Origin: Gordonibacter urolithinfaciens
GTDB lineage: Bacteria; Actinomycetota; Coriobacteriia; Coriobacteriales; Eggerthellaceae
Direction: 5' to 3'
DNA length: 64,000 nucleotides
Assembly: GCF_900199375.1 (NCBI RefSeq)
Contig: NZ_LT900217.1
Location: forward strand, 2,418,001 to 2,482,000
In this document: in pieces, positions 45,925 through 55,010 of the stretch
Layout: each line of letters opens with the position of its first letter
Numbering within the stretch: the first letter of the stretch is position 1
Made by a program: the position numbers and the translations under genes
The notes under the pieces: generated by a model
The model's database searches: none
Seen by the model: the letters and a program-made list of their open reading frames with translations, nothing else
What the model was told of the DNA's origin: nothing

Positions 45925-45941
45925 CAAATACGTATGTTGCA
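45925..45941. promoter_or_regulatory. Shared 17-bp motif, copy 1
   Basis: CAAATACGTATGTTGCA, with an ATACGTAT palindrome at its core, lies between the divergent DASS and MFS genes. An exact inverted copy occurs at 48699-48715 between lysR and the acyl-CoA operon. A binding site for the LysR protein at 47624 is the likeliest reading. The remaining 45785-46180 shows no gene, only looser echoes such as CTTCAACATCTGCATAC. Confidence 0.6.
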
Positions 45942-46180
45942 AGAAGCGGTGCCTGCTGCCGTAGGGCTGCAATGCGAGAATCGAAACCCTTCGCTTCAAC
46001 ATCTGCATACTGTGGAGCGCCCACCCTCCCGACGGCGGGCAGGAGGCGGCGCTTCAGTATCTGGGTATGAGGGCTGCGGGGCAGAAACGCAGATTTCAAC
46101 ATCGGCTGCGGAAGATTTTCCAATCCATCCGGGCGATGCTGGACGAAGGAGGACAAGACTGCAATCGATAGGGAGGCGGC

Positions 46181-47536
46181 ATGGACTACGAGGCGCGACA
46201 AGGGGAGGCGGGCGCGGCACCCGCTGCGGCGGCGCGGGGCGCGAGGCCGAAGAAGCTGTTCTATGGCTATATCTTGATCCCCGTGCTGGGGTTCATGTAC
46301 TTCTGCTCTTCGGGCATCGTTTTGCCCACGGCCACCATCGTCAACCCGCTCATGCTCCAAGATGCGTCGCTTGGCATGAACGCCACCATGCTGGGAACGG
46401 GTTTTTCGCTGTTCGTGCTGGTGCAGGGGCTCTCGGCACCGCTCGTGGGGGCGCTCATCGCGAAGAAGGGCGCCCGGTTCAGCATGGCGCTCGGTGCAGC
46501 GGTCATGCTGCTGGCCATGCTCGCGCTGATATTCCTCGTGTCCTCGCCGGTGGCGTACTTCCTGGTGTTCGGCATCGTGACGAGCGCCGCCACCATGATG
46601 GTGGGCCAGCTGGCCGTGCAGAGCACGATCGGCGACTGGTTCGTGGCGCGCCGCGGCGTCGCCATGACCGCCATGATGGTTCTGGGAGCGAGCGCGTCGT
46701 TCGTGGGGCCGCCCGTCGTGAACGCCATCGTGGGCGCAACGGGCGGTACGTGGCGCAGCGGCTGGTACCTGCTGGTGGGCCTGAGCGCGGCGCTCATCCC
46801 CGTGGCGCTTCTGCTTGTGAAGAACAAGCCTGCCGACCTGGGGCAGCATCCCGACGGCGTCGCCGACCCGAGTGTGCTCGGCGGTAGCGGCAAGGGCTTC
46901 AAGGTGTACAAGAACACCGACGCCGTGCCGTTCAAGCGCGTGGCGAGGACACCGGCCTTCTGGCTCATCTCGCTGGCGGCCACGGGCGGGTTCGCGTCGT
47001 ATACGCTGGCCACCTCGCAAAGCGCCCTGCACTTCTCCTCGCTCGGCTTCGACAGCGGGCTTGTGGTGGCGGGCGTGGCCGTCATGGGCGGTGTCAGCCT
47101 GCTGGGCAAGCTCCTTCTGGGCATGGTGTCCGACCGCATCGAGCCCATCAGGCTCATCGTGGCGTCCACGGTGATCTTGGTCGTGGGCATCCTGGCCGGC
47201 GCGGCGGCGCAGAACGAGGCGATGCTCTTCGCGTTCTACGTATGCGTGGGCTTCGGGTTCGGCGGCGTCAATGCCGTGTTTCCCACGGCCATGGCCAACT
47301 ACTTCGGGGCCTCGTCGTTCTCCAAGAACCTGGGCACGGGCATCATGATCACCACGGTGGTGGCCTCTGCGCTGCCCATTGCGAGCGGAGCCGTGTTCGA
47401 TGCGACGGGGACCTGCACGATCGCGTTCTACCTCACGGCGGGCATCGTCGCCGCGTGCGCGGCGTGCGGGCTCTTCGTGCGGATTCCGCGCTGCGATACG
47501 GAGACGGAGGCGGCGGTGGAAGCGGTTGCGCAGTAA
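46181..47536 (+). CDS. MFS transporter
   Basis: A 451-residue, 12-helix major facilitator protein with a basic N-terminus (GARPKKLFYGYILIP) and DRIEPIRLI in the loop after TM8. It is akin to the OFA (oxalate/formate antiporter-like) branch by overall look. ATG follows AGGGAGGCGGC. Divergent from the DASS carrier and followed by the convergent lysR gene. It may import or export an organic acid of the neighbouring CoA pathway. Confidence 0.88.
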   Translation: MDYEARQGEAGAAPAAAARGARPKKLFYGYILIPVLGFMYFCSSGIVLPTATIVNPLMLQDASLGMNATMLGTGFSLFVLVQGLSAPLVGALIAKKGARFSMALGAAVMLLAMLALIFLVSSPVAYFLVFGIVTSAATMMVGQLAVQSTIGDWFVARRGVAMTAMMVLGASASFVGPPVVNAIVGATGGTWRSGWYLLVGLSAALIPVALLLVKNKPADLGQHPDGVADPSVLGGSGKGFKVYKNTDAVPFKRVARTPAFWLISLAATGGFASYTLATSQSALHFSSLGFDSGLVVAGVAVMGGVSLLGKLLLGMVSDRIEPIRLIVASTVILVVGILAGAAAQNEAMLFAFYVCVGFGFGGVNAVFPTAMANYFGASSFSKNLGTGIMITTVVASALPIASGAVFDATGTCTIAFYLTAGIVAACAACGLFVRIPRCDTETEAAVEAVAQ

Positions 47537-47623
47537 GGGACCCCGCGCATCCCCGGTCATGGCCGTGCGAGGGCGGGAGCGCCGACATGCTGGCGGGAGC
47601 CGCGCACAGCGCCGTTCGATCGA

Positions 47624-48598
47624 TCAGGCGTCGGCGGGGGCATCCGCCGAGCGGAACCGCTCGGCGTGCTCCCGTAGAAGCTCGGCAAAGTACTCGAGGT
47701 CGGGGCGTCCGGGGTCGCTGTCCATGAGCGCGAAGGCGTCCACGTAGCGCTTCTTATCCGCGAAGGGAAGGATGACCACATGCTGCTTGAGCATGTCGGA
47801 CATGAGGGGCTTGTACTTCCGGTCCACCTTGGTGAGCAGGTGGATGCCGTCGCCTGGGTCGGTGGCGTAGAATTCCAACGGGTTGTCGGTGGGAACGAGC
47901 GTGATGTTGGGATAGAAGCCCACCTCGCGGCACAGCGCGATGAAGTCCTCGCGGAACCGCTCGCTGTAGCGGTTTGCCTGCAGGATGAAGCGGGATTGCG
48001 CAAGGTCGGCAAGCGAGAGCTGCCCCTTGGCCGCCAGCGGCGAGGTGCGCGAGACGCCGGCCACGAGCTCGCCGTGGAACTCGGGAATCCAGATGGCCTC
48101 CACCGAGTCGGACACATGGAGCTCCGTGGGCGGGTTCTCGGAGATGATGGTCTCGAAGGCGACGTCCACCTTGCCGGCATCCACCATCTGCTGCCCGCCC
48201 AGCCCGGAGTTGTCCATGTTGACGAACTCCACGCGCAGCCCGGCGAAGCGCTCCTTGGCGCGGGCGACGACCTCGTTGATGCCCACGTAGAGCGCGTTGG
48301 TGTGCAGCAGGTCGAGGATGAGGATGCGATCGCTGCCGCCCGCAGGAAGCGCGCGCAGCTCGGCGAGCATGTTCGCCTGGTCGCCGATGATCTTGCCCGC
48401 ATGCTTGAGCACCACCTCGCCGGCTGCCGTGAGGCTCAAAGGACGGGTGTCGTAGAAGAGCCGGCATCCCAGGTCGTTGGAGAGGGCGTTCATGTGCCGG
48501 CTCAGCGAGGGCTGCGACATGTTCAGGTCGCGGGCGGCCGACACGAAGCTCTTGTGGGCGGCGAGCGCCATGAATTCCCGGTACACCTCGATGTCCAT
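47624..48598 (-). CDS. LysR-family transcriptional regulator
   Basis: A 324-residue LysR-type regulator: N-terminal winged HTH (FMALAAHKSFVSAARDLNMSQPSLSRHMNALSNDLGCRLF) and a C-terminal substrate-binding fold. ATG at 48598 is chosen because the family begins MDIEVYREFM; the frame runs further upstream without similarity. It is divergent from the acyl-CoA operon and probably activates it in response to a pathway acid or CoA ester. The 17-bp motif lies 100 bp upstream. Confidence 0.92.
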   Translation of the reverse strand: MDIEVYREFMALAAHKSFVSAARDLNMSQPSLSRHMNALSNDLGCRLFYDTRPLSLTAAGEVVLKHAGKIIGDQANMLAELRALPAGGSDRILILDLLHTNALYVGINEVVARAKERFAGLRVEFVNMDNSGLGGQQMVDAGKVDVAFETIISENPPTELHVSDSVEAIWIPEFHGELVAGVSRTSPLAAKGQLSLADLAQSRFILQANRYSERFREDFIALCREVGFYPNITLVPTDNPLEFYATDPGDGIHLLTKVDRKYKPLMSDMLKQHVVILPFADKKRYVDAFALMDSDPGRPDLEYFAELLREHAERFRSADAPADA

Positions 48599-48698
48599 GA
48601 AAGACCCACCGTCCTCGCGTCGACTCGGTTTATGCAGAATGTGAAAAGTAGGATACCAGAAGATGAATGGGCATGCATTCGGGCATGGGAAGGGCTGC

Positions 48699-48715
48699 TG
48701 CAACATACGTATTTG
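48699..48715. promoter_or_regulatory. Shared 17-bp motif, copy 2
   Basis: TGCAACATACGTATTTG is the exact reverse complement of the motif at 45925-45941. It lies between lysR and the acyl-CoA dehydrogenase gene, 148 bp before the latter. Apart from this the region 48599-48862 shows no other clear feature. Confidence 0.6.
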
Positions 48716-48862
48716 GGCCATGCCGGCGCGGCTTCCTATAATGGCGGCGGCCGGCAGGGACTAAGCGCGCCCCATCCGGTTTCCGTCCGGTGGGGCCGCC
48801 TCGCACCGACCCCCCTTCCCAGCAGGCAGACCGCCGATTCCTTCGAACGATAGGAGCAACCC

Positions 48863-50008
48863 ATGGACTTCAAGAAGACCGAGGAGCAGGAGCTTCTGCT
48901 CGACAGCCTGAAAACCGTCATGGAGCGGGGCAACTTCGAGGACTACTTCAAGGAGTGCGACCGCAACCACGAATACCCCCAGAAGGCCGTGGACGCCCTT
49001 GTGGAGGCCGGCTTTACCACCCTCGGCATTCCCGAGGAGTTCGGCGGCACGCCCACCGACACGCTCACCCAGGTCATGGTGGCCGAGGAGGCGCACGCGC
49101 TGGGCTACCCGTCGCTGTGCTGGATCAACTTCGCCACCGAGGTTGACGACATCCTCACGTTCGGCAGCAAGGAGCAGCAGGAGAAGATCTTGGGGTATGC
49201 GCTGGAGGGCAGGAAGCCCTTCACGCTCGGCTTCACCGAGTCGCAGGCGGGCTCTGACAGCGCCGCCATGGCCACCACGGCCACGAAGCGCGACGGCAAG
49301 GTGTACATAAACGGCAACAAGACGTTCAACACGAGCGCCGACCGCGCACCCTACATGCTGTGCGTGTGCCGCAGCGGCGTGAACGAGAGCCCCTACAAGG
49401 ACTTCAGCATGTACCTGTTCCCGATGGACCGCCCGGGCGTGGCCATCGAGAAGCTGGATAAGATCGGCAACAACATGTGCGGCACCTACGAGGTGCACCT
49501 CGATGACGTGGAGTGCGAGGAGGCCGACCTGGTGGGCGAGGAGTGCAAGGGCTTCTACCAGCTCATGAAGAACTTCGAGGTGGAGCGGCTGACCATCTGC
49601 GCCGCCAACGTGGGCATGGCCCGCTGCGCGTACGACGAGGCCCTGCGCTACGCCGCCCAGCGCATGCAGTTCGGCAAGACCATCGGCAGCTTCCAGCTTG
49701 TCCAGGAGAAGCTCGTGGACATGCGCATAAAGATAGAGAACATGCAGAACCTGCTGTACAAGACCGCGTGGAAGAAGGACAACGGCGAGTCCATCATGAT
49801 CGACTCGTCGCTCGTGAAACGCTACACCGGGCAGGCCGCCTTCGAGGTCATCGACGACGCCCTGCAGATCATGGGCGGCATCGGCTACACGCACGACTGC
49901 CGCATCTCGCGTTTGTGGCGAGACCAGCGCGTCTACCGCATCATGGCGGGCACCGAGGAGATCATGGTGCACACCGCCGGCCGCGCGCTCATCAAGGAAG
50001 TGCAGTAG
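48863..50008 (+). CDS. Acyl-CoA dehydrogenase, CaiA-like enoyl-CoA reductase
   Basis: A 381-residue FAD enzyme of the acyl-CoA dehydrogenase family. FTESQAGSDSAAM is the flavin/substrate loop; MQFGKTIGSFQLVQEKLVDM and MGGIGYTHDCRISRLWRD are family blocks. It most resembles CaiA (crotonobetainyl-CoA reductase): same length, KADNG-type insert (KKDNGES), and the same C-terminal pattern ending in GRALIK, where the usual catalytic Glu site reads MAGTEE. With FixABCX encoded in the same operon it likely runs as a reductase of a 2-enoyl-CoA, using the acid as electron acceptor. Crotonobetaine, cinnamate-type or other acids are possible. Confidence 0.88.
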   Translation: MDFKKTEEQELLLDSLKTVMERGNFEDYFKECDRNHEYPQKAVDALVEAGFTTLGIPEEFGGTPTDTLTQVMVAEEAHALGYPSLCWINFATEVDDILTFGSKEQQEKILGYALEGRKPFTLGFTESQAGSDSAAMATTATKRDGKVYINGNKTFNTSADRAPYMLCVCRSGVNESPYKDFSMYLFPMDRPGVAIEKLDKIGNNMCGTYEVHLDDVECEEADLVGEECKGFYQLMKNFEVERLTICAANVGMARCAYDEALRYAAQRMQFGKTIGSFQLVQEKLVDMRIKIENMQNLLYKTAWKKDNGESIMIDSSLVKRYTGQAAFEVIDDALQIMGGIGYTHDCRISRLWRDQRVYRIMAGTEEIMVHTAGRALIKEVQ

Positions 50009-50041
50009 AACGCCCCATCGACGAGAAGGGATTCGCGAACC

Positions 50042-50803
50042 ATGAACATCGTGGCATGCTACAAGATAGTCCCCGATGCCCAGGACATCGAGGCCGGCGC
50101 CGACGGGGCCCTGCGCCTCGACCGCGCGCAGTGGGTGCTCGGCGAGTACGACCTGGTGGCCATCGAGGCGGCGGCGCAGCTGGCCGCCGCCACCGACGGG
50201 AGCGCCGTGCTGCTCTCCGCCGGGGGCGAGAAGCTGAACGACACGAAGCTCGTGAAGGCCGCCTTGTCGCGCGGGGCCGACGAGCTGTACCGCGTGGTGG
50301 ACCCGGCGCTCGAGGACGCCGATGCGTTCCAGACGGCCTCGGTGCTGGCCGCGGCGCTGCGCAAGATCGATTTCGACCTCGTGGTCTGCGGCGAGGGATC
50401 GGCTGACCGGTACTCCCAGCAGGTGGGCCTGCTCGTGGGCGCGCTGCTGGGCCTGCCCGTGGTGAACGCAGCGGGCAGCGTGCGCGCCGAGGGCGGCGCG
50501 CTTTCGGTGGAGCGCGTGCTGGAGAACGAGGTGGAGGTGCTCGAGATCGCGCCGCCGGCCGTGGTGTCCATGACCTCCGATGCCGCGCTTCCGCGCATCC
50601 CGCAGCTCAAGGACATCCTCGCCGCGGGCAAGAAGCCCGTGACCACGTGGAGCCTCGACGAGGTGGGGGGCATGCCCGAAAGCCCGGTGGAGACGGTTTC
50701 CGTGAAGGCGCCCGCGAGCATCGCGCGCAAGGGAATCGTGCTCGAAGGGGCGACGGACGAGAATATCGGCGAGCTGGTGTCCGGCATCCGGGCATCGCGG
50801 TAA
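50042..50803 (+). CDS. fixA: Electron transfer flavoprotein beta subunit, FixA
   Basis: A 253-residue ETF beta-type protein (NIVACYKIVPDAQDIE; DLVVCGEGSADRYSQQVG; LPRIPQLKDILAAGKKPV). It pairs with FixB and, through FixC and FixX in the same operon, passes electrons to the acyl-CoA reductase. FixABCX complexes can bifurcate electrons. ATG lies 33 bases after the upstream gene. Confidence 0.92.
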   Translation: MNIVACYKIVPDAQDIEAGADGALRLDRAQWVLGEYDLVAIEAAAQLAAATDGSAVLLSAGGEKLNDTKLVKAALSRGADELYRVVDPALEDADAFQTASVLAAALRKIDFDLVVCGEGSADRYSQQVGLLVGALLGLPVVNAAGSVRAEGGALSVERVLENEVEVLEIAPPAVVSMTSDAALPRIPQLKDILAAGKKPVTTWSLDEVGGMPESPVETVSVKAPASIARKGIVLEGATDENIGELVSGIRASR

Positions 50804-50817
50804 GGCAGGGGGAGAGC

Positions 50818-51762
50818 ATGAGTGCATTGAGCAAGGTATGGGTGGTGAGCGAGGCTCCCGAGCGCTTCGCCGCGCTCGGCGCCGTGGGCCGTCGGCTGGG
50901 CGAGCGGGTCGAGGCCGTGGCCGTGGGCGAGGGCGCGGCGCAGGCGGCCGCAAGCTGCGGGGCCGAGGCCGTCTATACGGTCGCGGTTCCCGAGGGCGGC
51001 CTGGTGGAGGACTGCGCGGCGGCGATTGCCGGCGCGGCGGGGGAGCACGCTCCGCGCGCCGTGCTGTTCGCCGCGGGCAAGCGCACGCGGCTCATGGCGG
51101 CGCGCGTGGCTGCGGAGCTGGGCACGCGGGTGCTGAACGACGTGGGGCGCATCTGGGTGGACGATGACGGCGCCCTGCTGGCCGAGCACATGGTGTACGG
51201 CGGCAAGGCGTTCGCCGTCGAGCGGGTGCGGGAGGGCTGCGCGGTGGCCCTGCTCGCCGAGGGCCTGCTGGTTTCCGAGCCGGTCGTCGAAGGCGCCGCG
51301 CAGGAAGCGGCGGTTTCGGAGCTGCCGGCCGCGTCCGCTGCGGCATCGGCGAGGCTCGTCGAGCGCAGGCCGCGCACGGTGGAGCCCGTGAACCTCGCGG
51401 CCGCACGGCGCGTGGTGAGCGTGGGGCGCGGCGTGGCTGCGCAGGAGGACCTTGCGCTCGTGGACGAGCTGGCCGCCGCGCTCGAGGCCGAGGTGGGCTG
51501 CACGCGCCCCGTGGCCGAGGGGTCGGGCTGGATGGCGCGCGAACGCTACATCGGCGTGTCGGGCGCCCTGCTCAAGCCCGACCTGTTCGTGGCCGTGGGC
51601 CTGTCGGGCCAGATCCAGCATATGGTGGGCGCTAACAGCGCCAAGACCATCGTGGCCGTCAACAAGGACAAGAACGCCCCGGTGTTCAAGCAGTGCGACT
51701 ACGGTATCGTGGCCGACCTGTACGAGGTGCTGCCCAAGCTCTCGGCCGCGCTCGGGGTGTAA
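50818..51762 (+). CDS. fixB: Electron transfer flavoprotein alpha subunit, FixB
   Basis: A 314-residue ETF alpha-type protein. The C-terminal FAD domain is clear (GRGVAAQEDLALVDELA, ERYIGVSGALLKPDLFVAVGLSGQIQHMVGANSAKTIVAVNKDKNAPVFKQCDYGIV), while the N-terminal domain is more divergent and Ala-rich. ATG at 50818 follows GGGGGAGAGC, fifteen bases after fixA. Forms the FixAB heterodimer. Confidence 0.92.
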   Translation: MSALSKVWVVSEAPERFAALGAVGRRLGERVEAVAVGEGAAQAAASCGAEAVYTVAVPEGGLVEDCAAAIAGAAGEHAPRAVLFAAGKRTRLMAARVAAELGTRVLNDVGRIWVDDDGALLAEHMVYGGKAFAVERVREGCAVALLAEGLLVSEPVVEGAAQEAAVSELPAASAAASARLVERRPRTVEPVNLAAARRVVSVGRGVAAQEDLALVDELAAALEAEVGCTRPVAEGSGWMARERYIGVSGALLKPDLFVAVGLSGQIQHMVGANSAKTIVAVNKDKNAPVFKQCDYGIVADLYEVLPKLSAALGV

Positions 51763-51785
51763 GGCGCCGCACCGCGGCAAACCGC

Positions 51786-51810
51786 GCCGGGCGGCAGCGA
51801 GCCGCCCGGC
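51786..51810 (+). other. Intercistronic hairpin
   Basis: GCCGGGCGGC / GCCGCCCGGC with a 5-base loop lies between fixB and the hotdog gene. No T-tract; may protect the upstream mRNA. Confidence 0.5.
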
Positions 51811-51841
51811 CATTCCGACCGATAGCAAGGAGGATCAAACC

Positions 51842-52300
51842 ATGGACCAGGAGTTTTTCGCGGGTTTGGCCAAGAACGTGAGCGATGGGCCCACCCCCTT
51901 CGTCAACATGGCCCAGCTGCAGGCGGAGGCCGTGGAGGAGCGCCACGTGAGGCTGCGCCTCCCCGTGGCCGAACGCCACTTGAACCACGTGGGCATCGCC
52001 TACGCCGGCAGCGAGTTCGTGCTGGCCGAGATAGCAGGCGGCACGCTGTTCATGGCCACCTACGGCACCGACGAGTTCGTGCCCATCTTGAAGGGGGTGG
52101 AGCTCAGGTTCCTGAAGCCCGGCACGAAGGACCTCGTGGTCGATCTGTCGCTCACCGAGGAGGAGGCCGAGCAGAAGATCGCCCCCGTGCGCGAGCGCGG
52201 TCGCGGCGACTACTTCCTGGAGATACCGGTGTTCGACGTGGACGGCGAGCAGGTGGCGCAGATGGACTTCAACTACTACGCGCTTCCCGCCAAGAAATAA
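51842..52300 (+). CDS. Hotdog-fold protein, DUF4442/YiiD-like thioesterase
   Basis: A 152-residue protein with the hotdog pattern of DUF4442/YiiD C-terminal domains: HLNHVGIAYAGSEFVLAEIAGG and a strand-rich remainder. It probably hydrolyses or binds acyl-CoA. The AAGGAGG before the ATG at 51842 is strong. In this operon it could release the reduced acid from CoA. It has no counterpart in the classical cai or fix operons. Confidence 0.75.
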   Translation: MDQEFFAGLAKNVSDGPTPFVNMAQLQAEAVEERHVRLRLPVAERHLNHVGIAYAGSEFVLAEIAGGTLFMATYGTDEFVPILKGVELRFLKPGTKDLVVDLSLTEEEAEQKIAPVRERGRGDYFLEIPVFDVDGEQVAQMDFNYYALPAKK

Positions 52301-52321
52301 CCTGCGGCCGCAGTGGGCCAT

Positions 52322-52339
52322 GCGCGCCCGCGGGCGCGC
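52322..52339 (+). other. Intercistronic palindrome
   Basis: GCGCGCCCGCGGGCGCGC, a perfect 18-base palindrome, lies 16 bases before the next gene's ATG and close to its ribosome site. Confidence 0.4.
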
Positions 52340-52354
52340 CGAGAAGGAGGAGGC

Positions 52355-53728
52355 ATGTGTATGAAGCGCTATGATGCAATCGTGATAGGGGCGGGCATCG
52401 GCGGCCTCGCGGCCGCGCTGCTGCTCGCCGAGAGCGGCAGGAGCGTTGTGCTCTTGGAGAAGCGCAACCAGCCGGGCGGGCGCATAGGCTCGTCGAGGCG
52501 CGATGGCTTCACGGTGGATTTCGGCGTCCACCTGATCTCGCGCGGCGAGAAGGGCCCGCTCGTCCAGCTTCTGGAGCGCTGCGGTGTTGAGCACGGCATC
52601 GAGTTCACCAAGGTACGTCCCATCCAGACCACGGGCGGGGAGAGCTTCAAGTTCCCGCACGACCTCAAGGGGCGCGTGCCCGACGCCGACTTCGAGGCCG
52701 TCATCAAGATGGTCGCCGATGTCAAGGGCATGAGCGACGAGGAGACGCATGCGCTCGACGGGCAGACGCTCGAGGAGTTCCTGAGCACCTATACCACCGA
52801 CCCGTTCGTGCATGCCTGCGTGAGCCAGGTGGGCTTCATCTACTGCTGCATCCCCGAGTACCGCCTGTCGGCCGGCGAGTTCGCCCGCTGCCTCAAGTGG
52901 GAGGCCGAGGCGCGCTCTTCGGGATACCCGACAGGCGGGTGCGTGTCCATCATGGAAGCGTATCTGGCGGGACTCGGGCGCTATGGCGTGGACGTGCGCT
53001 TCGGCGTGCCGGTGGACAAGGTGCTGGTGGAGGACGGCCGGGCCGTGGGCGTGGTGGCGGGCGGCGAGGAGCTCCGCGCCGATATGGTCGTGTCGAACGC
53101 AGGTATCAAGGAGACGGTGCGCGACCTCGTGGGCGAGAACGCCTTCGACGCCGAGTACGTGCGCTACGTGGAGGGCTTGGAGATATCGTTCGTGTCGATC
53201 ATCGCGCGCTTCGCGCTCGACACGGTCATCAGCCCCGATATCAAGATGCTCTCGGGCTTCTCGTCGGTGCCCGTGAAGGAGTACAACGACCGTCTGATGA
53301 GGGGCGAGGTGCCCGAGGAGCTGAACTCGTTCATCGTGGTTCCCTCGAGCTTCGACCCGTCGGTGGCTCCCGCGGGCAAGCAGCTCGTCATGATGACCAC
53401 GGCGGTGCCGGCCGGCATCAAAGACGAGTACTGCCCGGCTATCCTCGACGCGCTCGTGGCGTTGGCCGAGGAGCATTTCCCCGGCCTGCAGGAGCATGCG
53501 CTGTTCGTGGAGCGGGTGTACCCCTCCGACGCCGCGCGCATCATGGGCGAGGACGGCGCGGGCATCGGCATCGCCCAGCAGGCAGGGCAGGCCGGCGTCG
53601 ACAGGCCTCCCATCAAGACGCCCCTCGAAGGGCTCTACATCGTGGGTGCCGAGGCGGGCGGCTCGGGGGTGGGCACGGAGCTTGCCGTGAACAGCGCCAT
53701 CGAGTTCTTCGACACCTACGTGGCGTAA
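52355..53728 (+). CDS. FAD-dependent oxidoreductase, CrtI/phytoene desaturase-like
   Basis: A 457-residue flavoprotein. Dinucleotide fold at the N-terminus (IVIGAGIGGLAAALLLAESG) followed by LEKRNQPGGRIGS, and a C-terminal FAD motif (GLYIVGAEAGGSGVGTELAVNSA). The overall plan is that of CrtI-type desaturases and related isomerases. ATG at 52355 follows GAAGGAGGAGGC. It is an unexpected member of a cai/fix-like operon and may act on the substrate carbon skeleton before or after reduction, or as an extra redox link. Confidence 0.82.
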   Translation: MCMKRYDAIVIGAGIGGLAAALLLAESGRSVVLLEKRNQPGGRIGSSRRDGFTVDFGVHLISRGEKGPLVQLLERCGVEHGIEFTKVRPIQTTGGESFKFPHDLKGRVPDADFEAVIKMVADVKGMSDEETHALDGQTLEEFLSTYTTDPFVHACVSQVGFIYCCIPEYRLSAGEFARCLKWEAEARSSGYPTGGCVSIMEAYLAGLGRYGVDVRFGVPVDKVLVEDGRAVGVVAGGEELRADMVVSNAGIKETVRDLVGENAFDAEYVRYVEGLEISFVSIIARFALDTVISPDIKMLSGFSSVPVKEYNDRLMRGEVPEELNSFIVVPSSFDPSVAPAGKQLVMMTTAVPAGIKDEYCPAILDALVALAEEHFPGLQEHALFVERVYPSDAARIMGEDGAGIGIAQQAGQAGVDRPPIKTPLEGLYIVGAEAGGSGVGTELAVNSAIEFFDTYVA

Positions 53729-53768
53729 GGGAAATCGTCCGTCCAGGATTCGCAAAGGAGATGGTTCC

Positions 53769-55010
53769 ATGGCAAAGCATGCCGACATACCGGAGTTCGG
53801 GAACCTGCAGGGCGTGAAGGTGGTGGTGTCGGCCGTCTCGACGGCCGGCCCCTTCGCCGGGGAGCTGTTCGCCGAGAACGGCGCCGACGTCATCTGGCTC
53901 GAGCCGCCCCGCGGTATCGACCCCTACCGTTGGACGCAGGACGGCTGGGGCGTGCAGAACGAGCGCCGGAACATGCGCAACCTCATGCTCGACGTCGTCT
54001 CGCCGGAGGGTCATGACGTGTTCCTGAAGCTCGTCGAGACCGCCGACATCTTCATCGAGGCTTCGCGCGGCGGGCAGTGGGAGAAGTGGGGCTATACCGA
54101 CGAGCTTCTGTGGGAGCATAACCCGAAGCTGGTCGTCGGCCACATGTCGGGCTACGGCCTCACGGGCGACCCCGCCTACGTGAGCCTTCCCGGCTACGAC
54201 TTTACCGTGAACGCGTTCTCGGGCCTCATGTACCTGAACGGGTACAAGGACGGGGCGCCCTACATGATCCAGAAGTTCGTGACCGACTACTACGCCGGCC
54301 TGTTCGCCTACGGCTCGGCGCTCGCGGCCTACGTGGGAGCGTTGCGCACGGGCAGGGGCGAGAGCTTCGATTTGGCCCAGTACGAGGCGGCCGTGCGCTG
54401 TCAGGCGGGCCTGTTCTGCAAGTGGTTCGACAAGCAGGTGCAGGAGGAGCGCGGCGCCGGGGCCCCGCGCGACAACATCTCCGCGGGCGCGGGCTACTAC
54501 GAGTGCGCCGACGGCGAGGGCGTGTACCTGTTCACGGCCGGCCAGTCCACCACGAAGAAGGCTGTCGAGTTCTTCGGGCTGGAGTACGGAAGCGAGCTCT
54601 TCCCCGAGGGCATACCGTCGGTGGGCATCGACTCGCCGGGCGCGCCCGTGTTCGACGGTGCCATCGAGCAGTACTGCGCCGAGCACACGGCTGCCGAGTT
54701 CGCCGAGGCCATGGCCGGCATCGGTATACCGTGCTCCGTGGTCATGAACTACGAGATGATGGAGAGCCACCCGCACTACCTGGCGCGCGGCACGTGGACC
54801 GAGTGGGACACGGTGGACGGTCGCACGGTGAAGGGCGTGGCGTCGGTGCCGCGCTTCAAGAACAACCCGTCGCAGATCTGGCGCGGCTGCCCCTCGCAGG
54901 GCATGGACAACGACGACGTGCTGGCGGAAATCGGCTTCGACAAGGGGGAGATTGCGGCGTTCTACGAGAAGGGCATCCTGCGCAAGACCGATTACGTGGG
55001 CGGGCTGTGA
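53769..55010 (+). CDS. Class III CoA-transferase, CaiB-like
   Basis: A 413-residue member of the CaiB/BaiF family. Asp173 (VTDYYAGLFA) aligns with the catalytic Asp169 of formyl-CoA transferase, and SGYGLTGDPAY plus LRTGRGE are conserved. Length is near that of CaiB (405). It should move CoA from a product acyl-CoA to the incoming acid, avoiding ATP cost per turnover. ATG follows AAAGGAG; TGA overlaps the start of the ligase gene. Confidence 0.9.
   Translation: MAKHADIPEFGNLQGVKVVVSAVSTAGPFAGELFAENGADVIWLEPPRGIDPYRWTQDGWGVQNERRNMRNLMLDVVSPEGHDVFLKLVETADIFIEASRGGQWEKWGYTDELLWEHNPKLVVGHMSGYGLTGDPAYVSLPGYDFTVNAFSGLMYLNGYKDGAPYMIQKFVTDYYAGLFAYGSALAAYVGALRTGRGESFDLAQYEAAVRCQAGLFCKWFDKQVQEERGAGAPRDNISAGAGYYECADGEGVYLFTAGQSTTKKAVEFFGLEYGSELFPEGIPSVGIDSPGAPVFDGAIEQYCAEHTAAEFAEAMAGIGIPCSVVMNYEMMESHPHYLARGTWTEWDTVDGRTVKGVASVPRFKNNPSQIWRGCPSQGMDNDDVLAEIGFDKGEIAAFYEKGILRKTDYVGGL

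Noticed and set aside
48761-50953. 730-codon minus-strand open frame
   Set aside because: Antisense to the acyl-CoA dehydrogenase and fixA genes, no recognisable domain.
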